A stretch of DNA of 64,000 nt from Streptomyces avidinii (GTDB taxonomy: Bacteria > Actinomycetota > Actinomycetes > Streptomycetales > Streptomycetaceae): contig NZ_BMVL01000006.1 in the NCBI RefSeq assembly GCF_014650695.1, forward strand, positions 1 through 64,000. Reading direction: 5' to 3'. Of the stretch, positions 58,932-64,000 are shown one piece after another. Made by a program: the position numbers and the translations under genes. Below the pieces are notes generated by a model. It had not been told where the DNA came from and did no database searches. It saw only the letters and a list, made by a program, of their open reading frames with translations. The first letter of the stretch is position 1. Every line of letters starts with the position of its first letter.

Positions 58932-60335
58932 ATGCCCCAGTCCGAACCGGTGGCCCACGGCGGCCCTCGGCACACCGTGCCCGTCGACGTCCACCTCGTC
59001 CTGCGCCGCGACAGCGGATCCGGCCCGGAGGTGTTGCTGTCGCGCCGGTCCGGGCCGGTGTACGCCACCGGGTTGTGGCACCTGCCCTCCGGGCATCTGG
59101 AACCGGGCGAGGACATGGCCGAGGCGGTGATCCGCGAAGCCCGCGAGGAGACCGGCGTCGTCATCGCGGCCGAGGACGTGGCCGCCGCGGTCACGGTCCA
59201 CCATCGGCCTCCCCAGGGTGCCGGCTCGCGGATCGGTGTCCTCTTCGAGGTACGGCGATGGTCGGGAGCGCCCCGGGTGATGGAGCCGGACCGGTGCGAC
59301 GGCATGGGCTGGTACCCGCTGGACGGTCTGCCGCATCCGATGGTGGCGTACTGCCGCGCCGGCCTCGACGCCTACCGCGCCGGCCTGCCCGCCGCCGTGC
59401 ACTTCCAGCAGCCCGGCGACCCCGTCCGGTACGTGGCGGAGGGCGCCGACCGCACCCGTCTCGTGCCGGGGCCGCCCGCGGACGGCATGGAGTTGCCGCC
59501 CCGGCTGCGGGAGTTCGCCGAACGCGCCGTCGGCCGGATCGCGGAGGCGGCCGACGCCTCGTGGGCGCGCACCGGCAGCCGGGTGTGGCGTCTCACCGGT
59601 TCCGGCGGCGGCATCTGGTACCTCAAGCAGCACCGCGGGCCGGCCTTCCACGAACGGGAAGTGGCCGCGTACCGCGCGTGGGCACCCGTGCTCGGGCGGG
59701 GGGCTCCCCGGCTCGTCGCGGCCGACCCGGCGGCGCGGGCCGTCGTGGTCACGGCACTGGCGGGCCGGTCACCGCACGGGGCGGTCCTCGACGCCGCGGC
59801 CGAGGTCTGCCTCCACCGGGAGCTGGGCCGCCTGGCTTCTGCCCTGCACCGCTCGACCCCGGAGCGGCCCGCCGGACCGTCCACCGCCGCGGGCACGGTG
59901 AAGCGTCACCTGGAGGAGGCCCGGCCCTGCCTGGCCGCCGGGGACGAGGAGCTGGTGCTCGGCCTGGTCCGCACCTACGAGGACCTCCCGCGGCCCGTGC
60001 TGGTGCCCACGCACGGGGACCTCCAGTACCGCAACGTGCTCCTGGCCGATGACGGCGAGGTGGCTCTGTTCGACTTCGAGCGATCGGAGTACGCCACCGC
60101 CACCCGCGACATGGTGCGCCTGGGCGACACCTGGGCCGGCCGGTCCGACCTGCGTACGGCCTTCTTCGACGGGTACGGAAGGACGCTCGCGCCCGCCGAG
60201 GAACTCAGGCTGGATTGCGAGGCCGCCTTCGACGCGGTCTCAGGAATCGCGTACGGCGCCGGCCACCAGGACCCCGAGGTCGCCGAACGCGGCCACCGCA
60301 CCCTGTCTCGACTCCATGCCGCCCACCACCGCTAG
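58932..60335 (+). CDS. Nudix hydrolase fused to aminoglycoside-phosphotransferase-like kinase
   Basis: 467 residues. The N-terminal Nudix box is perfect (G54x5E60x7R68ExREExG75: GHLEPGEDMAEAVIREAREE then TGV). The C-terminal 270 residues are an APH/choline kinase-like fold: a Lys in IWYLKQHRG, the Brenner motif LVPTHGDLQYRNVLL (His361, Asp363, Asn368) and the metal Asp in LFDFERSE (Asp381). The two activities in one chain suggest a nucleotide-linked detoxification or modification, for example of a nucleoside or aminoglycoside-type compound; inference only. Confidence 0.88.
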   Translation: MPQSEPVAHGGPRHTVPVDVHLVLRRDSGSGPEVLLSRRSGPVYATGLWHLPSGHLEPGEDMAEAVIREAREETGVVIAAEDVAAAVTVHHRPPQGAGSRIGVLFEVRRWSGAPRVMEPDRCDGMGWYPLDGLPHPMVAYCRAGLDAYRAGLPAAVHFQQPGDPVRYVAEGADRTRLVPGPPADGMELPPRLREFAERAVGRIAEAADASWARTGSRVWRLTGSGGGIWYLKQHRGPAFHEREVAAYRAWAPVLGRGAPRLVAADPAARAVVVTALAGRSPHGAVLDAAAEVCLHRELGRLASALHRSTPERPAGPSTAAGTVKRHLEEARPCLAAGDEELVLGLVRTYEDLPRPVLVPTHGDLQYRNVLLADDGEVALFDFERSEYATATRDMVRLGDTWAGRSDLRTAFFDGYGRTLAPAEELRLDCEAAFDAVSGIAYGAGHQDPEVAERGHRTLSRLHAAHHR

Positions 60336-60417
60336 CCCGTGGCCCGTGGCCCGTGGCCCGTGGCCCGTGGCCCATGGCCCGTGGCCCATGGCCCATGGCC
60401 CGTGGCCCGTGGCCCGT
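60336..60417. repeat. Heptamer tandem repeat GTGGCCC/ATGGCCC between convergent genes
   Basis: Twelve or so 7-bp units (GTGGCCC with ATGGCCC variants) fill the space between the Nudix-kinase stop and the stop of the ABC permease on the other strand. GGCC centres are self-complementary, so strands can fold, possibly serving as a bidirectional terminator. Confidence 0.85.
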
Positions 60418-62798
60418 CAGAGAGTTTCGCTCAAGGAGTCCGCCAGTCGGCGCCGGGCCGCGCGCGTCGCCGGTACGGCCGCCGCCACCACCGCGCCCAG
60501 CACGGACCCGGTGATCACGATCAGCATCACCGGCAGAGGTGGCAGCTGGGCGATGCCCGCGCCGATGCCGCTCGACGCGCCCTGGGTGTCGACCAGCCAT
60601 CTGCCGGACAGCAGGCCCAGTACCGTGCCGGCCGCGGCGGATGCCAGGGCGGTCAGTCCGGCGGCCGTGACGATCATCGAGCCGATCTGCCGGGGCGTCA
60701 GCCCGATCGCCTTCAGCGCCAGTAGGTCACGGCCCCGGTCGCGGACACCCGTACTGATCAGTGTCAGCAGTTCGATCAGGCCGATCAGGGCCAGGACCGC
60801 GATCAGGGCGGCGATCACTCCGCGCGCCGGCTCCAGCCGGTCGACCGGGTTCGGTGTCTCCCGGACCTCCAGCGTTCCTCCCGCCGTCCCGGCCAGCGCG
60901 GCGCCGACCGCCCGGGGGTCCGCACCCTCGCGCAGCACCAGGGCGTGGAAGTCGGAGCGCAGTTCCGGGTCGCGCTCGCGCAGTGCGTCGATGGTCGTGG
61001 TGATCACCCGGCCGCCGGACTCGGGTTCGATGGTGCGACCGACGACGTGCAGGATCTGCGGCCGTCCCTCGACGGTCATCCGGACCCACGCGCCGACCCG
61101 CACGCCGAGGAGGTCGAGCAGCCCCTGCCCCGCCACCGCCTCGTCCGGGCCGCTGACGGCACGTCCTTCCACCACCTTGGCGGGGTACGGGTCCCGGGCG
61201 GTACCCAGCCCTCGGAGCGTGATCGTTCCGGTCTGCCCCGGCACGAGCGCCGCCATCTCGGCCCCCGGGTGGACCGTGGCGACGTCCGGGACGGCCGCGA
61301 GGGCCCGCTCCAGTTCCGCTTCGGACGAAGCGGCCGGCTGTCCGGCCCGTACGGTCAGTGCCGCGGGCAGTCCCATCTGCGCGGGGCGGCTGCGGAACTG
61401 GTCCAGCGTCGACCAGGCGACGAGCGCGACGGTGATGAGGAGCAGCGGCAGGGCGAGTCGGGCCACGGGGACGAGGGTCCGGCCGCGCCGCGGGAAGGCG
61501 GCGCGCCATCCCAGGACCAGGGCCGGGGGCACGCGTACGCCGAGGGCGCGCCTGCCGAGGGCGGTCATCGGGGCGGCGGACGGCTGTGCGGCGCGGGCCA
61601 CGGGCACGGGCGGGACCCGTCCGGCACGCCAGGCCGAGAGTCCGGTCGCGGCCGCGATCAGCAGCACCGCTCCGCAGGGGACGCCGATCATGAGTGCGGT
61701 GTGGCCGGGCAGGTCCGGCCACACCGCGGCCGCCTCGCCGATCCGTCCGGGTATCCGGGCGCCCAGCAGGGCGATCGCCGCCGTGCCGAGGGCCACGCCG
61801 AGGAGGGCGAAAGCCAGGTGCTGGACGAGGAAGCCGCGGGTCACCTGGCCGGGGGTGAAGCCGACCGCCTTGAGGATCGCGATGTCCCTGAGCTGGCCGC
61901 GGACCCGGGCGCCGATGGTTCCGGCGGCGGCGAGCGCCGCCGCGAGCAGCGCGCCGAGCCCGAAGACGGCGAACATCTGCCCGAGCAGCCGGTCGTCGCC
62001 GCCCGCCTCGGCGCGCGCCTGCTGCCACTTGGTGACCTGGGCGACGCGGTCGGCCCCGAGGACGGTCACGGCGCGCTGGACGGTGAAGTCGGTGTCGTCC
62101 GGGTCGGCCAGGCGCAGGCCCACGCTCTGCCCGGTGTCCGCGTGGGCGATCCCGTCGAGGGTGTCGGACAGCACCCAGCCGATGCCGGGGCTGCCGCCCG
62201 GGTGGTAGCGGGGCTCGGCCACCTCGGCGATCCCGGTCACCCGCAGTGTGTGCGGGGCGCCGTCCGGGCCGGTGACCCGGATCGTGTCGCCCGGTTCCGC
62301 CCAGAGGGCCCGCGCGACCGAGGCTTCCAGTACGACGGAGCCGTTCCCGGCGGCCGCACCGCCCTCCGCCCCGGCGCCCTCTCCGGCGTCCGCGCTGCTC
62401 CCGGCCTCGTCGGGGCCGGTGAGCCAATTGCCCGTGGTGACGAGCGGCCGCCCGGTCTCCGGGGGCGTCGCCCCGGCCGCACGTAGCGTCACTCCGACCC
62501 GGGCGCCGCGCGACTCGACCGTCGTCGCCGCAGTGCGGTAGGGCCCCGAGAGGGCGGCGACCCCCTCGACGCGGGACAGGGCGGCCATGTCCGCCCCGGC
62601 GCGGGTGTGCAGCCAGATGTGCGCGCCGTGGGACTGGTTGAAGACGCGCTGCCAAGGGTTCGCGGCGTAGCTGAACAGTGCGCCGGCGAGCAGGAGCGAG
62701 GCGATGATCCCGGCGCTGGCCAGCACGACGAAGAGGGCTTCGCCGCGGTGTGCGCGGAAGTCGGCGTGTGCCCAGCGCAAGGTGGCCCGCACGGTCAC
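60417..62798 (-). CDS. FtsX/MacB-like ABC transporter permease
   Basis: A 793-residue permease with the doubled layout of FtsX-like proteins: membrane segments near the N-terminus (ALFVVLASAGIIASLLLAG), an exported domain of about 170 residues, three spans, a second exported domain, and a final trio (ALIAVLALIGLIELLTLI, MIVTAAGLTALASAAAG, PVMLIVITGSVLGAVVAA). The GTG start overlaps the ATPase stop (GTGA). With the ATPase it forms an exporter or mechanotransmitter; cargo unknown. The C-terminus reaches the heptamer repeat. Confidence 0.9.
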   Translation of the reverse strand: MTVRATLRWAHADFRAHRGEALFVVLASAGIIASLLLAGALFSYAANPWQRVFNQSHGAHIWLHTRAGADMAALSRVEGVAALSGPYRTAATTVESRGARVGVTLRAAGATPPETGRPLVTTGNWLTGPDEAGSSADAGEGAGAEGGAAAGNGSVVLEASVARALWAEPGDTIRVTGPDGAPHTLRVTGIAEVAEPRYHPGGSPGIGWVLSDTLDGIAHADTGQSVGLRLADPDDTDFTVQRAVTVLGADRVAQVTKWQQARAEAGGDDRLLGQMFAVFGLGALLAAALAAAGTIGARVRGQLRDIAILKAVGFTPGQVTRGFLVQHLAFALLGVALGTAAIALLGARIPGRIGEAAAVWPDLPGHTALMIGVPCGAVLLIAAATGLSAWRAGRVPPVPVARAAQPSAAPMTALGRRALGVRVPPALVLGWRAAFPRRGRTLVPVARLALPLLLITVALVAWSTLDQFRSRPAQMGLPAALTVRAGQPAASSEAELERALAAVPDVATVHPGAEMAALVPGQTGTITLRGLGTARDPYPAKVVEGRAVSGPDEAVAGQGLLDLLGVRVGAWVRMTVEGRPQILHVVGRTIEPESGGRVITTTIDALRERDPELRSDFHALVLREGADPRAVGAALAGTAGGTLEVRETPNPVDRLEPARGVIAALIAVLALIGLIELLTLISTGVRDRGRDLLALKAIGLTPRQIGSMIVTAAGLTALASAAAGTVLGLLSGRWLVDTQGASSGIGAGIAQLPPLPVMLIVITGSVLGAVVAAAVPATRAARRRLADSLSETL

Positions 62799-63577
62799 CG
62801 CTTCGGTTCCGGTTCCAGGTCCAGTACGCCCGAGACGCCTCTGGCGGGCGGGCGGTGTCCGCCGCCGAGGTGGGCGTCGTCGGCTATTCGTCCGTCGAAG
62901 AAGCTGATGACGCGGTCGGCGGCGCTGGCCATCCGGGCGTCGTGGGTGACCATCATGATCGTCTGGCCGCGCTGGTGGAAGCGGGAGAGCAACCGCAGCA
63001 CTTCGCGGGTGCCCTTGCTGTCGAGACTGCCGGCCGGTTCGTCCGCGAGCAGCAGGGCGGGGTGGTTGACCAGCGCTCGGGCGAGCGCGACGCGCTGCTG
63101 TTCGCCGCCGGACAGTTCGCCGGGCATGGACCGTTCGCGGCCTTCGAGGCCGAGGTCGGCGAGCAGCTCGGCGCGGGATGCGCGGGCGGCCTTCGGGGAG
63201 GCTCCGGCGAGCAGGGCGGGCAGTTCGACGTTGTCGGCGACGGTGAGGTTGGAAACCAGGTTGAAGAACTGGAAGACGACGCCGATGCTGCGCCGCCGCA
63301 GGACTGCCCAGCGGGCCTCGCGGTACGCGTCGACGCGCTCGCCCCCGAGCCACAGCTTCCCGCTGTCGGGCCGCTGGAGGCCGCCTATCAGGTGCAGCAG
63401 CGTGGACTTTCCGGCTCCGGACGGTCCGGTGACGGCGACGAACTCGCCCGGCTGGACAGACAGGTCCACCCCGCGTACGGCGTGCACCGGTACGCCTTCG
63501 CCGTGGTGCGTCTTGGTCAGGCCCTCGGCCCGCACTATGGGCTCGCCGGGAGCGATGGTGGTGGCGTCGTCGCTCAT
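62795..63577 (-). CDS. ABC transporter ATP-binding protein (LolD/MacB type)
   Basis: 260 residues: Walker A TGPSGAGKSTLL, Q-loop VVFQFFNLV, signature ELSGGEQQRVALARAL, Walker B LLLADEPAGSLD and the H-loop MMVTHDARM. The pattern is that of the MacB/LolD subfamily paired with FtsX-like permeases. ATGA overlap with the PadR gene upstream and GTGA overlap with the permease downstream mean one three-gene operon. Confidence 0.93.
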   Translation of the reverse strand: MSDDATTIAPGEPIVRAEGLTKTHHGEGVPVHAVRGVDLSVQPGEFVAVTGPSGAGKSTLLHLIGGLQRPDSGKLWLGGERVDAYREARWAVLRRRSIGVVFQFFNLVSNLTVADNVELPALLAGASPKAARASRAELLADLGLEGRERSMPGELSGGEQQRVALARALVNHPALLLADEPAGSLDSKGTREVLRLLSRFHQRGQTIMMVTHDARMASAADRVISFFDGRIADDAHLGGGHRPPARGVSGVLDLEPEPKR

Positions 63578-64000
63578 TCCAGCTCCTCCTGGCAGCGTTC
63601 CAGCCAGTCGAGGTCGGCCTGCAGGTGCAGCATGGCGCCCTCGATCAGCAGTTGGGAGATCTTGTTGTCGCGGTCCTCCGCCGCGGCCAGCTTGGACAGG
63701 TCCCGCATGGTGTTGAGGTACTGACGCCGCTGCTTGTTGATCAGTGCGACCGGATCGGCCAGACCCGACTGCGGTGCGAGGGCGAGCTTCATGAAGAACT
63801 CGTCCCGTACCCGGGGCTCCTCGGCGGTTTCCTCGAACCAGGCCTGCACGGCCTCGCGCCCTGCGTCCGTCAGCCTGTACGTGCGCTTGTTGGGCCGTCC
63901 CGACTGCTCGACGTCCTCGCCCTCGATCAGGCCGCTCTTCTCCAGCCGGCCGAGGGTGACGTAGATCTGGCCGACGTTGGGCTGAGGGTACGCGGCGCCC
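63574..64000 (-). CDS. PadR-family transcriptional regulator (5' end beyond window)
   Basis: The frame is open to the right edge. Visible parts are the end of the winged helix (GQIYVTLGRLEKSGLIEGED and GRPNKRTYRLTDAGREAVQA) and the PadR C-terminal helical domain (PRVRDEFFMKLALAPQSG, LINKQRRQYLNTMRDLSK). PadR repressors often control the ABC genes they precede in response to a drug, so this one probably governs the operon below it. The start lies outside the window. Confidence 0.9.
   Translation of the reverse strand, partial: GAAYPQPNVGQIYVTLGRLEKSGLIEGEDVEQSGRPNKRTYRLTDAGREAVQAWFEETAEEPRVRDEFFMKLALAPQSGLADPVALINKQRRQYLNTMRDLSKLAAAEDRDNKISQLLIEGAMLHLQADLDWLERCQEELE

Noticed and set aside
60945..62486. 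513-aa plus-strand frame opposite the ABC permease
   Set aside because: Antisense shadow of a protein with clear membrane segments.

Overview
The window is high-GC actinobacterial DNA, almost certainly from a Streptomyces chromosome. Pointers are the GC-rich third codon positions, frequent GTG starts, an IdeR/DmdR-type iron box, a SoxR box in front of an FMN reductase, a terpene synthase, and a six-gene operon matching the lipstatin lstABCDEF cluster. There are no core housekeeping operons, and there are many insertion-sequence scars and pseudogenes, so this is accessory (arm-like) DNA.

Layout. 0-4.5 kb: two inverted copies of one IS5-type element, the first killed by an in-frame stop, the second decayed. 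Between them lie a 46-aa peptide gene and an HTH-type gene cut by the second copy, whose outer end abuts a methyltransferase gene. 4.7-7.6 kb: a WXG-like helical protein, a DUF1023-type hydrolase and a lipoprotein, probably a type VII secretion cargo operon. 7.6-15.1 kb: a WYL regulator pseudogene, a hypothetical protein, a coiled-coil/winged-helix protein, an SGNH remnant, a Ser/Thr kinase, a SoxR-box FMN reductase, a phosphopantetheinyl transferase and an iron-box siderophore-type acetyltransferase. 15.2-19.2 kb: a translationally coupled alpha/beta hydrolase and a caspase-NACHT-membrane protein, the best candidate for an undescribed (conflict/cell-death) system. 19.7-22.4 kb: rhodanese, a beta-lactamase-family ORF that has lost its stop, and an Imm49 immunity protein.

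22.5-31.6 kb: the lipstatin-like beta-lactone operon on the minus strand (lstA to lstF order, ATGA/GTGA overlaps). LstA/LstB would condense two fatty acyl chains, LstD reduce, LstC close the beta-lactone, LstE attach an amino acid and LstF formylate it. A promoter and dyad can be seen upstream, and a type-B carboxylesterase is divergent to it. 33.8-38.6 kb: small enzymes and secreted proteins, a MurG paralogue and a rhomboid-like protein. 38.7-44.1 kb: a probable terpenoid cluster (terpene synthase, SDR, P450, crotonase, SRPBCC protein). 44.1-45.5 kb: a protein with a caspase-like fold that seems to lack the catalytic pair.

45.5-52.5 kb is a decay corridor: remnants of a NucA/NucB-like nuclease, an OmpR-type regulator, three transposases and frameshifted genes, with an intact MerR-methyltransferase fusion and two secreted or zinc-binding proteins among them. 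52.6-60.3 kb holds a duplicated-domain lipoprotein, membrane proteins, a flavin reductase, an acetyltransferase, an alpha/beta hydrolase and a Nudix-kinase fusion. 60.4-64 kb is a PadR/ABC ATPase/FtsX-permease operon, with the PadR gene running off the window. Short GC-rich tandem repeats sit between many genes.
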